From the NCBI GenBank assembly GCA_937141995.1, contig CAKZQX010000563.1, forward strand, positions 1 through 7,064: a stretch of DNA of 7,064 nucleotides, read 5' to 3'. The notes beneath the pieces were generated by a model. That model searched no databases and had not been told where the DNA came from. It saw only the letters and a program-made list of their open reading frames with translations. The stretch is from an uncultured Chloroflexaceae bacterium (lineage in GTDB: Bacteria; Chloroflexota; Chloroflexia; Chloroflexales; Chloroflexaceae). Positions 1 to 6,420 of this stretch are shown here, one piece after another. The position numbers and the translations under genes were made by a program. Position 1 is the stretch's first letter; each line of letters starts with the position of its first letter.

Positions 1-795
1 TGAGATCTTGGTGCCGCCACCCTCGCGGATGTGGTAAAAGGTCTCCTGGTCAACTTCCTTGGCCGCCGCATCATGCACGATATAGCGGATGTCGATCTCC
101 TTGTACTGGGACCGCAGCCATGTTTCGATCCAGAAGGCCGTGATACGTACCATTTCCTTCTGTTCGGTACCCATTGAACCTGACACATCCATCATATAGA
201 TAATGACAGCATTACTCTCCGGCAAGAGCGTTTCTTTCCAGGAGCGGTACCGCATATCATCGCGAATCGGAACAACTACCGGATCTTTGGTATTGTAATC
301 CCCGGCGGCAATCTGGCGGCGCAACGCCTCGCGGTAGGTACGCTTGAAATGGCGGAGCGAGTCGGGCCCAGTGCGGCGAATACCGCTGTAGCGATCTTTC
401 TCGCTGACGATATTCTTCTTGCCCCGTGGTTGAATATTGGGCAGTTGTAACTCCTCACCCAGGATCTCGGCTAATTCATCGAGCGAGACATCGACTTCAA
501 GTACATGCGAACCGGGCTCACTCCCGGCCTCGCCCGACCCGGGTTGTCCATCACCCTGGGCAACCGGATCGCCGACATCACCCTCGCCCTGACCGACGCC
601 ACCGCCCTGTTTAGCTCCATAGCGGAACTGTGGAATATCGATCTGGGGGAGAGGAATACTCACATAGCGTTTACCCTGCCGCCCGATCATCTCACCGTGC
701 GACATATACTTGCGCAAATCCTTTTTAATCCGTCCGCGCACAATATGTCGAAAACGGTTAAGATCACGCTCAGCTCGTTGAACTGACATTGACAT
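1..795 (-). CDS. yhbH: YhbH/YeaH family protein (DUF444), VWA-like, 3' end outside window
   Basis: The first 265 codons are present and the gene runs off the left edge. I chose ATG 795 because a GGAG lies 10 nt upstream (806-809); the second ATG at 789 would be 16 nt away. The N-terminus is basic (about residues 1-45), followed by a Gly/Gln/Glu-rich linker (60-97). A helical segment and a beta-strand ([12 protein letters not shown], 198-209) then carry the DxSxS metal-ion-dependent adhesion site at 203-207; GGGT at 259-262 may supply the MIDAS threonine. This layout is typical of DUF444 proteins (B. subtilis YhbH, E. coli YeaH), usually about 390-430 residues, so over a third is missing. Its neighbour upstream on the same strand, 306 bp away, is prkA, the standard partner. 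E. coli YeaG and YeaH act together in starvation responses; the biochemical role of DUF444 is unsettled. The family call is firm. Confidence 0.93.
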   Translation of the reverse strand, partial: MSMSVQRAERDLNRFRHIVRGRIKKDLRKYMSHGEMIGRQGKRYVSIPLPQIDIPQFRYGAKQGGGVGQGEGDVGDPVAQGDGQPGSGEAGSEPGSHVLEVDVSLDELAEILGEELQLPNIQPRGKKNIVSEKDRYSGIRRTGPDSLRHFKRTYREALRRQIAAGDYNTKDPVVVPIRDDMRYRSWKETLLPESNAVIIYMMDVSGSMGTEQKEMVRITAFWIETWLRSQYKEIDIRYIVHDAAAKEVDQETFYHIREGGGTKIS

Positions 796-918
796 ATGCC
801 ATCTACTCCAAAAAAATAGCGCCCATGCTTACCATGCCATCGGCACAGCAGAAGCATAGACGCAGTCGCAATTTCCAGGCCACCATAACTCCATGAGCGA
901 CCGACATTCAGCGGCCAT

Positions 919-938
919 CTTCCGGTTTCAACCGGAAG
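919..938 (-). repeat. Hairpin in the putative yhbH leader
   Basis: The arms are CTTCCGGT and ACCGGAAG, perfectly complementary over 8 bp around a four-base centre TTCA on the plus strand. It lies about 125 nt upstream of the yhbH start. It could be an RNA hairpin or a DNA-binding palindrome; nothing in the sequence decides between them. Confidence 0.5.
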
Positions 939-974
939 CCTATGCAAAATCTGCGGCACCCCGATATGATTACG

Positions 975-983
975 ATCATACCA
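975..983 (-). promoter_or_regulatory. Possible extended -10 promoter for yhbH overlapping a palindrome
   Basis: On the minus strand TGG-TATGAT fits an extended -10 element (TGN then TATGAT, one change from TATAAT). No good -35 hexamer is visible at 16-18 bp. The TATGAT is also one arm of a perfect 6-bp inverted repeat, TATGAT-CGTA-ATCATA (965-980), so a repressor bound there would cover the -10. The leader would be about 170 nt. The call is weak without transcription data. Confidence 0.3.
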
Positions 984-1032
984 CATACACACACTAATGG
1001 GTTATAGAAATAGGTCATAGAAATCATGGAAT

Positions 1033-1061
1033 GCGTAGCGGTAATTAATATACCGCTACGC
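1033..1061 (-). terminator. Hairpin downstream of prkA (terminator or attenuator candidate)
   Basis: This is a perfect 11-bp inverted repeat (GCGTAGCGGTA and its complement) around a 7-nt AT-only loop, 40 bp past the prkA stop codon. On the minus strand it is followed by ATTCCATGATTTCT, which lacks a real U-tract. It is therefore not a classical intrinsic terminator; it may be a partial terminator, an mRNA 3'-end stabiliser or a processing site that sets prkA above yhbH. Confidence 0.5.
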
Positions 1062-1101
1062 TGCCTGCAACCGACTGCTTATACCCGATATGTTCAACTA
1101 T

Positions 1102-3198
1102 TTAATAAGTCGAACGTGTATCACCACGCGCGAAGATGCTTGCCACGTAATTCAGCACATCGGTCGCGCTCTGCTCATTGTAGCCAAAGTCCCGCATCAA
1201 CCGCGACTTGACCACATCAATCTTCTCCTGCGTATCCTTATCGATGACGCGCGAAACCAGCGAAGTAAGCTTGATGCTGTCCTTCTGATCCTCGAACAAC
1301 TTCAACTCAAGCGCCTTGTGGAGCCGCTCATTGGTGCGATAGTCGAAGGTCTTCCCCTCAATTGCCAGCGCACCGATATAGTTCATGATCTCTCGGCGGA
1401 AATCATCCTTGCGCGAATCGGGGATGTCGATTTTCTCTTCGATGCTGCGCATCAACCGCTCATCGGGCTCTTCATACTGGCCGGTGTACTTGTTACGGAG
1501 CTTCTCGCGCTGAGTGTAGGCTTTGACGTTGTCGATATAGTTTCCACACAGGCGGGTGATCGCTTCTTCATCAGCACTAATTGCGCGTTGCACTTCATTC
1601 TTCACAATCTCGGTATACTCATCACGCACGACGGAGAGCAGATCACGATAGCGCTTGCGATCATCTTCACTATGAATCAGCGCATGGTTCTTCAATCCGT
1701 TCTCCAGTTCGTTCATTACCATGAAGGGGTTGATATAACCTTCCTCCTGATAGCGTACGAGCGCGTTACTAATCTTATCCTGAATATAACGCGGACTGAT
1801 ACCTTCCATGCCCTCGCGCTGGGCCTCTTTGCGTAGTTCCTTGATATTATCGTCGGTAAAACCGGGAAGCGAGCGCCCATTGTAGAGCTTGAGTTTCTGC
1901 AACAGGGTGAGGTTCGCCTTCTTCGGCTCTTCGAGGCGGGTCAGAACGGCCCACATTGCCGCCATCTCCAGTGTATGCGGCGCAATATGGACACGCACCT
2001 TCTTCTTATTGAAGTCACGCTCGTAGATCTTGATCTCGTCGCGCAGGCGGGTGACATAAGGAATATCGATACGAACCGTACGATCCTTCAACGCCTCCAT
2101 GAACTCGTTGTTCTCCAGGCGGCGATACTCCGGTTCGTTGGTATGCCCAATAATCACCTCATCAATATCGGTTTGCGCGAACTTCTTAGACTTGATGCGG
2201 TGCTCCTGGGATGCACCCAGCAGATCGTAGAGGAATGCCACATCAAGCTTAAGCATCTCGATAAACTCGATAACACCCCGATTTGCAATATTGAACTCAC
2301 CATCAAAGTTGAATGCGCGCGGGTCACTATCACTACCGTAGACAGCAATCTTACGATAGTTAATATCCCCGGTCAACTCAGTGCTATCCTGGTTCTTCTC
2401 ATCCTTGGGTTGGAAAGTTCCAATACCAACCCGATCCTGCTCCGAGAAGATCAGCCGACGCACCCGAATATGGCGGATCGCCTGGGCCCAATCGCCATCA
2501 TAGCGGCGCATCAACTCACGGAAGTTATAGCGGCAGACCGGGCAGAGGTCGCCGACGATGTTAATCTGTTCTTCGGGCGAACGCCCTTCATTGAGGTGTG
2601 TGAGGAACCGACCACGCATATCGATAGGAATCAGGTGCAGGGGATCCTCGTTCATCGGGCAGGGTTCCCAGTCATTATCCTTCACCCGTCCTGCCTCAAC
2701 ATCGGCGATATCCCCCAGATACCAGTCGTAGGTATAAAGCGCACCATCATCCGTGCGTGTGTACTGCTCCAGACCTTTCTTCAGTCGGCGCACAATCGTA
2801 CTCTTTGAGCTACCGACCGGGCCATGCAGCAACAGCACACGCTTCTCAGTCCCATAGCCCTGCGCTGCACTCTTAAAAAAGTTAACCAGGCGCATCAACG
2901 GAACTTCGAGACCAAAAATCGCATCATCCCCACCGAAAGACTCATCGAAGAAGAATTTGTAACGAAACAAACGCTTCTTGGCATCGATGAACTCCTCAGT
3001 TCCATAGGACGTAATCATGTCGTAAATGCGTTGGAACGCATTCCGGGAGATCTTCGTATTGTGCGCAACAATATCCAGATACGCTTCGAAGGTTCCCGTC
3101 CAGTTTAATTGCTGGAAATGCTTCTGATCCTGCAGTTCACTGGCGAACTGCAAAAGCGACGTTCCACTGAGAGTCGTCCCATTAACAGTCGTCGTCAT
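1102..3198 (-). CDS. prkA: PrkA family serine protein kinase / AAA+ protein
   Basis: This is a complete 698-residue protein starting at ATG 3198, with a perfect AGGAGG 8 nt upstream (3207-3212). After about 30 variable residues comes the PrkA AAA domain: a WTGTFEAYL entry motif (33-41), a Walker [10 protein letters not shown] (126-134), the conserved segment [12 protein letters not shown] (180-191), TGIGTF-like VGIGTFQP (257-264), [11 protein letters not shown] (291-301), [12 protein letters not shown] (306-317) and GHTNEPEYR (351-359). The C-terminal PrkA domain follows, including LMRSIEEKI (582-590) and FDYRTNERL (618-626). Family members are about 630-645 residues, so this one is longer. 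It also has a CPVC motif (219-222). PrkA/YeaG proteins are described as cytoplasmic serine kinases acting in starvation or sporulation; ATP-dependent protease activity has also been reported for the Bacillus protein. It is expected to work with the downstream yhbH product. Its own promoter lies about 310 nt upstream. Confidence 0.97.
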   Translation of the reverse strand: MTTTVNGTTLSGTSLLQFASELQDQKHFQQLNWTGTFEAYLDIVAHNTKISRNAFQRIYDMITSYGTEEFIDAKKRLFRYKFFFDESFGGDDAIFGLEVPLMRLVNFFKSAAQGYGTEKRVLLLHGPVGSSKSTIVRRLKKGLEQYTRTDDGALYTYDWYLGDIADVEAGRVKDNDWEPCPMNEDPLHLIPIDMRGRFLTHLNEGRSPEEQINIVGDLCPVCRYNFRELMRRYDGDWAQAIRHIRVRRLIFSEQDRVGIGTFQPKDEKNQDSTELTGDINYRKIAVYGSDSDPRAFNFDGEFNIANRGVIEFIEMLKLDVAFLYDLLGASQEHRIKSKKFAQTDIDEVIIGHTNEPEYRRLENNEFMEALKDRTVRIDIPYVTRLRDEIKIYERDFNKKKVRVHIAPHTLEMAAMWAVLTRLEEPKKANLTLLQKLKLYNGRSLPGFTDDNIKELRKEAQREGMEGISPRYIQDKISNALVRYQEEGYINPFMVMNELENGLKNHALIHSEDDRKRYRDLLSVVRDEYTEIVKNEVQRAISADEEAITRLCGNYIDNVKAYTQREKLRNKYTGQYEEPDERLMRSIEEKIDIPDSRKDDFRREIMNYIGALAIEGKTFDYRTNERLHKALELKLFEDQKDSIKLTSLVSRVIDKDTQEKIDVVKSRLMRDFGYNEQSATDVLNYVASIFARGDTRSTY

Positions 3199-3507
3199 CC
3201 GCTTATCCTCCTGCTGAGGGCACTATCAAGAGTACCGAAGCAGACGGCCCCAGGGCCGGCCTGCCAGTGGCACGGAGCCACTACGCCCACCGCACGCCCA
3301 AATGCGGAATGGCGATGTCGCAACATAGCAACTTGCTAAGGTACAGGTAAATGAGTCGTATCCTTACATGCCTGGTTTATGAGCGCCGATGTTATGCTAT
3401 AAATATCTAGATAGTGGGCGGCCTCAATACCCGCTCACAAACCGTATCAGGTATACAGCTTGGGACCACAAGGAGTTATCATGAGGGAGGCCTGTCAATA
3501 CCAGGTT
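3199..3507 (-). other. Long, structured 5' leader of prkA
   Basis: There are about 309 nt between the predicted start site (near 3507) and the prkA ATG, with no convincing small gene. Inverted repeats within it include AGTGGC / GCCACT around a 5-nt loop (3266-3282), GGCCC / GGGCC (3246-3257), TAGCA / TGCTA (3326-3338), a 10-bp palindrome TATCTAGATA (3404-3413) and an 8-bp near-perfect stem at 3414-3438. I recognise no known riboswitch. Confidence 0.45.
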
Positions 3508-3513
3508 GAGGGT

Positions 3514-3542
3514 ATTATAGCAATGTTTAGAGGGAGCGTCAA
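3514..3542 (-). promoter_or_regulatory. Sigma70-type promoter of prkA
   Basis: On the minus strand TTGACG (3537-3542) is followed after exactly 17 bp by TATAAT (3514-3519). This is one mismatch from the housekeeping consensus and is the best promoter in the window. It points at prkA, with a start expected near 3507. A 12-bp-arm palindrome sits 3 bp upstream of the -35. This suggests prkA is transcribed separately from accD-accA. Confidence 0.75.
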
Positions 3543-3545
3543 GGG

Positions 3546-3573
3546 TTCCACTAGTACAGGAGTACTAGTGGAA
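3546..3573 (-). terminator. Palindrome between accA and prkA: terminator or operator
   Basis: The arms TTCCACTAGTAC and GTACTAGTGGAA are perfectly complementary over 12 bp around the tetraloop-sized centre AGGA. The structure is 35 bp past the accA stop and 3 bp upstream of the prkA -35 box. As RNA it would be a strong hairpin ending accA, but only TT follows on the minus strand, so it is not a canonical intrinsic terminator. Its symmetry and position would also suit a dimeric regulator of prkA. Confidence 0.6.
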
Positions 3574-3608
3574 TAACCCCCCGACAATCTTATGATACGA
3601 GTTCTGAT

Positions 3609-4493
3609 CTAACTTTGCTGCATCCCAGTGGCTTCCTTGAGCAGATCCTCAAAGATATGCTGCGCCTGTTCGTGATAGCGCCCGATTGAGCGATATTTTA
3701 CATATCGCTGTTCGAGGAGGGCCGCCGTATCCAGCGCCTGAAGTTCAGCCAGATTGGCGCGCAACCGCTCCCGCACTGTACTCACTGTGACATTCCGGGC
3801 GGTGTGGGCACCGGAACCCGGCTCCGGGATCACTTCGTCGGCAATACCGAGATCATGCAGATCGAGGGCCGTAATGCGCATGGCGCTGGCGGCATCGGGC
3901 GCACGGGCTGAGTCGCGCCAGAGGATGGAGGCACTGGCCTCGGGTGAGGCCACGGAGTAGACCGAGTTTTCCAGCATCAAGAGGCGGTCGGCAACACCAA
4001 TTGCCAGCGCGCCACCGCTCCCGCCTTCGCCAATCACACAGGCGATAATCGGCGTTTTCAAGCCGGCCATCGTGAGAATATTCTCGGCAATTGCATTGGC
4101 CTGGCCGCGCTCTTCGGATTCCTTGTTGGGATTGGCCCCCGGCGTATCGATAAAGCAGAAAACCGGAAAGCCGAACTTCTCGGCATGGTTGAAGAGACGC
4201 AGCGCCTTGCGATACCCTTCGGGATGCGGCATCCCAAAGTGGCGGCGCACATTCTCGCGGGTGTCACGGCCCTTCTGGTGCCCGACAATGACGACCGTCT
4301 GCTCTTCAAAGACGGCAATACCGCCGACAATGGCTTCATCATCACCAAAACGTCGGTCGCCGTGCAGTTCCACAAAGTCCTCACACAATCCCTGAATATA
4401 ATCGAGGGTGCGGGGACGCTGTGGGTTCCGAGCGATCTGAACACGGTCCCAGGGGGACATATTTTCGCTGATTGAAGCTTTCGTCATATTCAT
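3609..4493 (-). CDS. accA: Acetyl-CoA carboxylase carboxyltransferase, alpha subunit
   Basis: AccA pairs with AccD to move the carboxyl group from carboxybiotin on AccB to acetyl-CoA, giving malonyl-CoA in the cytoplasm. Diagnostic segments, counted from GTG 4526, are PWDRVQIARNPQRPRTLDYI (25-44), HGDRRFGDDEAIVGG (55-69), GHQKGRDTREN (82-92), GMPHPEGYRKALRL (98-111), FIDTPGAN (125-132) and the glycine-rich oxyanion-hole loop IGEGGSGGALAIG (165-177). The start is uncertain. The frame is open to GTG 4526 (305 aa), whose GGTGA abuts the codon; I chose ATG 4493 (294 aa), which has GAG 6 nt upstream. ATG 4487 or 4511 is also possible. Whichever is right, the part before PWDRVQIAR is at most 24 residues, whereas B. 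subtilis and E. coli AccA have about 55 there. accD lies upstream on the same strand beyond an inverted-repeat cluster. Confidence 0.96.
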   Translation of the reverse strand: MNMTKASISENMSPWDRVQIARNPQRPRTLDYIQGLCEDFVELHGDRRFGDDEAIVGGIAVFEEQTVVIVGHQKGRDTRENVRRHFGMPHPEGYRKALRLFNHAEKFGFPVFCFIDTPGANPNKESEERGQANAIAENILTMAGLKTPIIACVIGEGGSGGALAIGVADRLLMLENSVYSVASPEASASILWRDSARAPDAASAMRITALDLHDLGIADEVIPEPGSGAHTARNVTVSTVRERLRANLAELQALDTAALLEQRYVKYRSIGRYHEQAQHIFEDLLKEATGMQQS

Positions 4494-4560
4494 AACTAAC
4501 TCAGTTACCATTTCGCTTAACGGCACTCACCGCGTTGCTGTGCCGACGACTGACACCATA

Positions 4561-4822
4561 TTAATTGACAGGACGTACGCGGTTGAGATCCAAACCGGAC
4601 GTTTGACCCAATGAAAGCCGGATTCGCCTGCGGCAGCATGGTCTGTTCCGCCCTGCCGGAGGCAACATTCCCTTCCAGGTCAGTGACCGCGTAACTCCTG
4701 TAATTGACACGAGTTACGCGGTTGCTCACCCAAAAGAGTACCATGCTGCCGCAGGCGAAACGGGCCATTCATACAGACAAATGCCTGATTTGAACGCCCA
4801 CCGCGTACCTCCTGTAATTGAA
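4561..4822. repeat. Inverted-repeat cluster filling the accD-accA gap
   Basis: The left arm (4561-4642) and right arm (4740-4822) are inverted copies of each other. Their inner 20 bp (4623-4642 and 4740-4759) match perfectly. Their outer ends share a motif of roughly 24 bp containing AATT, CAGGA and GTACGCGGT, with looser similarity between. The same outer motif occurs twice more in the middle, head to head, at 4686-4709 (minus) and 4701-4723 (plus), where the arms ACCGCGTAACT and AGTTACGCGGT form an 11-bp inverted repeat around 15 nt (4686-4722). That makes four motif copies, two per strand. No transposase or coding capacity is evident. It may be a MITE-like or REP-like intergenic element. 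As RNA the arms could fold into a very long hairpin between the two genes. Confidence 0.85.
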
Positions 4823-4858
4823 CAATACCGAAACTGACTGACCGACGAGCGAGCGCAT

Positions 4859-5725
4859 CTAGACGGCCTTCCTGGTTCCCTGATAGAGCCGCAGCAACCG
4901 CCCCAGCAGCGGACGCAGTTCAGTACGCGACACAACCATATCGACCATTCCATTATTGAGCACAAACTCGGCAGTCTGGAAATCCGCCGGCAACTTCTGC
5001 CGAATCGTCTGTTCGATCACGCGCTTCCCGGCAAAGCCGATATTGGCTCCCGGCTCGGCGATAATGATATCGGCGACCGAGGCATACGAGGCCGTCACAC
5101 CGCCATAGCAGGGATCAACGAGAAGGGAGATATGCGGCTGGCGCACAGCGGTCAGGCGCGTCAGCGCCATACTGATCTTCGCCATCTGCATCAGCGAGAT
5201 AACGCCTTCCTGCATGCGCGCGCCACCGCTGCGGTTAATCGTCAGCAAGGGCACATGCAACTCGGCCGCCCGCTCGGCAGCGCGTAACACCTTCTCGCCG
5301 TAAACGCTCCCCATAGAAGCGCCCATAAAAGTGAAATCACATACAGCCACCGACAATGGCAACCCGTTGATCGTTCCCAGACCACTGATCACCGCATCAA
5401 TCAGGCCGGTACGCTGCTGCGCCTCCTTGAGCTTTTCGGCATACCCACCCTGTGCCGAGACAAAACGCAGCGGGTCTTCAGGCCAGAGATGATTATCCTG
5501 CTCTTCAAACGAGCCGACATCAAGGAGCCCCAGCCACTCATGGCCGGTCAGACGCATGTGAAAGCCACATTTGGGACAGACTTTCAAGTTTTCGTTCAGT
5601 TGCTTCTGATAAATAATCTCCCCGCACGATGGACATTTTACCCATATATCATCGGGGATCTGTGCATCACGCCGGTTCTGGTCGGAAGTAAAGCGACTTC
5701 CCGTGCGGCGAAATAACTCTTTCAT
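4859..5725 (-). CDS. accD: Acetyl-CoA carboxylase carboxyltransferase, beta subunit
   Basis: AccD is the zinc-ribbon beta subunit of the carboxyltransferase and forms the heterotetramer with AccA. From ATG 5725 the protein has 288 residues, close to the roughly 290 usual for the family. The N-terminal four-cysteine zinc ribbon is intact: CPSC (31-34) and CPKC (50-53). The crotonase-like core includes GASMGSVYGEKV (135-146), SGGARMQEGVISLMQMAK (166-183), GGVTASYAS (208-216) and AEPGANIGFAGKRVIEQTI (223-241). I chose ATG 5725 because MKELFRR aligns with the N-terminus of B. subtilis AccD (MLKDIF). The frame is open to GTG 5755, a possible 298-residue version, and AGAGAGGA lies 12 nt upstream of the ATG. 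An extended -10 promoter lies about 70 bp upstream. In Chloroflexus the enzyme feeds both fatty-acid synthesis and the 3-hydroxypropionate cycle. Confidence 0.97.
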   Translation of the reverse strand: MKELFRRTGSRFTSDQNRRDAQIPDDIWVKCPSCGEIIYQKQLNENLKVCPKCGFHMRLTGHEWLGLLDVGSFEEQDNHLWPEDPLRFVSAQGGYAEKLKEAQQRTGLIDAVISGLGTINGLPLSVAVCDFTFMGASMGSVYGEKVLRAAERAAELHVPLLTINRSGGARMQEGVISLMQMAKISMALTRLTAVRQPHISLLVDPCYGGVTASYASVADIIIAEPGANIGFAGKRVIEQTIRQKLPADFQTAEFVLNNGMVDMVVSRTELRPLLGRLLRLYQGTRKAV

Positions 5726-5795
5726 AACCTCGGCAAATCCTCTCTCATATGGCACGCGTTAAGACTGCACTGCGGCTGGTACTGGTATGCGTTGC

Positions 5796-5804
5796 ATTAT
5801 AGCA
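5796..5804 (-). promoter_or_regulatory. Extended -10 promoter for accD
   Basis: On the minus strand TGC-TATAAT is a perfect extended -10 element. The -35 position at 17 bp reads TCAAGG, a poor match, as is usual for TGN-type promoters. Transcription would start near 5789, giving about 64 nt to ATG 5725 or 34 nt to GTG 5755. It would drive accD and probably accA. Confidence 0.55.
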
Positions 5805-6071
5805 TAAGAATGAACCGACCTTGATATTCGGCAGCAGAATGGGCCATGTTGCTTTTCGCCGGATCGGCATAACCACAAAGTACACCCCATGCCCGACATA
5901 CGCCATTGCCGATTAATGATGCTGCACATGTCATATAATTGCAAATTATACTAAATCACCCCGCCTGATCGTTACGTCAAATAAACAAACACGCGGCGGT
6001 AAGCGCGCTTTCATCCTGTCATAATGCCTGATACACGCTCCTCCTCGGCTGCACACGATTGTGCCGTTCTA

Positions 6072-6080
6072 TGCTATAAT
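6072..6080 (+). promoter_or_regulatory. Extended -10 promoter for hppA
   Basis: TGC-TATAAT on the plus strand is identical to the accD extended -10 element and is preceded by the same TA. No clear -35 is visible. A start near 6087 would give an hppA leader of about 370 nt covering all the hairpins listed downstream. A later promoter inside the leader, for example near TTGACA (6361-6366), cannot be excluded. Confidence 0.5.
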
Positions 6081-6132
6081 TTGCAACAATCGCACCAGTA
6101 ACCGTACTATATCACGCAATTGTGTACTCGAC

Positions 6133-6211
6133 AGCCATCAAGGTACACCGGTCACGTACCGGCAATGTCACACGGATGTGACGGCTATGCACCGGTTTCA
6201 GAGTACTGAAA
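6133..6211 (+). ncRNA. Upstream structured part of the hppA leader (branched hairpins)
   Basis: AGCC (6133-6136) can pair with GGCT (6183-6186), enclosing two hairpins: CCGGT / ACCGG (6148-6162) and GTCACA / TGTGAC around the loop CGGA (6167-6182). A third hairpin, TTTCAG / CTGAAA around AGTA (6196-6211), follows. The arrangement resembles a small three-way junction. I match it to no known RNA family. Confidence 0.35.
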
Positions 6212-6229
6212 GCCTCAGTATACCCGATC

Positions 6230-6350
6230 AGGGCGGCATATGCTGCATGCCGGATTTGGTGTGCTTCCCCCAGGCTAACCCGGGCATAGCGCGGCAGGGT
6301 TCAGGTGAAAGTCCCGGCAACTGTCGGCGGTTGCGCCGGTCCTCCGCCCT
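6230..6350 (+). ncRNA. Candidate cis-regulatory RNA domain in the hppA leader
   Basis: A 121-nt domain is closed by a perfect 7-bp helix, AGGGCGG (6230-6236) with CCGCCCT (6344-6350). Inside it CTAACCC (6275-6281) pairs with GGGTT(C)AG (6297-6304) with one bulge, and CCGGC (6314-6318) pairs with GCCGG (6335-6339), continuing as AAC / GTT with a 2-nt bulge. Single-stranded purine-rich GGTGAAAGTC lies between. An alternative helix, CGGCAT (6234-6239) with ATGCCG (6247-6252), would break the closing helix, as expected of a switch. GGTGAAAGTCC and GCAACTGT resemble parts of the cobalamin riboswitch core, but spacing is wrong and no B12 box follows. The domain ends 105 nt before the hppA start. 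It is a hypothesis from pairing alone. Confidence 0.4.
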
Positions 6351-6381
6351 CTTTCTTGACTTGACAGGCATCGCGTGATCG

Positions 6382-6400
6382 GGACAATGGTGCATTGTCC
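6382..6400 (+). promoter_or_regulatory. Hairpin in the hppA leader
   Basis: GGACAATG and CATTGTCC form a perfect 8-bp stem around GTG, 55 nt upstream of the hppA start. No U-tract follows, so it is not an intrinsic terminator. It could be an mRNA stability element or an expression-platform helix for the candidate RNA domain upstream. Confidence 0.45.
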
Positions 6401-6420
6401 TCGTGCAAGAGCATGATTGG

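Larger units (their letters stand above)
796..1101 (-). other. prkA-yhbH intergenic region with three inverted repeats
   Basis: This 306-bp gap shows no convincing coding sequence. It contains a hairpin just after prkA (1033-1061), a palindrome overlapping a possible -10 element (965-980) and a hairpin in the putative yhbH leader (919-938). It is long for two genes expected to be co-transcribed, so yhbH may have its own promoter or be attenuated relative to prkA. Confidence 0.6.

Noticed and set aside
687..992. Open frame of 101 codons on the minus strand overlapping the yhbH start
   Set aside because: It overlaps yhbH in a different frame and has no family signature. The yhbH frame has a clear MIDAS motif and ribosome binding site.
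1090..1836. Open frame of 248 codons on the plus strand
   Set aside because: It lies wholly opposite prkA, which has full-length family motifs. There is no ribosome binding site or recognisable protein, so it is an antisense shadow.
1975..2808. Open frame of 277 codons on the plus strand
   Set aside because: It is antisense to the PrkA AAA domain. The hydrophobic appearance comes from complementing acidic and charged codons, and no family is recognisable.
3395..3403. Plus-strand extended -10 (TGCTATAAA)
   Set aside because: It would fire rightward into the accA-prkA gap and antisense to accA, with no gene to serve and no -35. It may be chance in an AT-rich stretch.
4517..4768. Open frame of 83 codons on the minus strand upstream of accA
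   Set aside because: It is a translation of the inverted-repeat cluster and overlaps the accA 5' end in another frame. It shows no protein-like conservation or ribosome binding site.
4561..4822. CRISPR array
   Set aside because: The four motif copies alternate in orientation, are unevenly spaced and form inverted repeats. There are no uniform direct repeats with spacers and no cas genes.
4726..4965. Open frame of 79 codons on the minus strand
   Set aside because: It overlaps the accD 3' end in another frame and ends in the repeat cluster. It is very rich in Cys and Trp, as expected of shadow translation.
5759..5944. Open frame of 61 codons on the minus strand upstream of accD
   Set aside because: It spans the accD promoter region, and no ribosome binding site or recognisable protein is seen.
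6264..6315. Resemblance to the ydaO (c-di-AMP) riboswitch, SAM riboswitch or group II intron strings
   Set aside because: CAGGCTAACC, CCCGGCAAC and GGTGAAAGTC each echo one of these families. Order and partners are wrong in each case, and no reverse transcriptase or intron domains are present.
6230..6350. Assignment to the cobalamin riboswitch family
   Set aside because: GGTGAAAGTCC and GCAACTGT are present, but they are too close together, the usual upstream AGGGAA is not intact and no B12 box follows.
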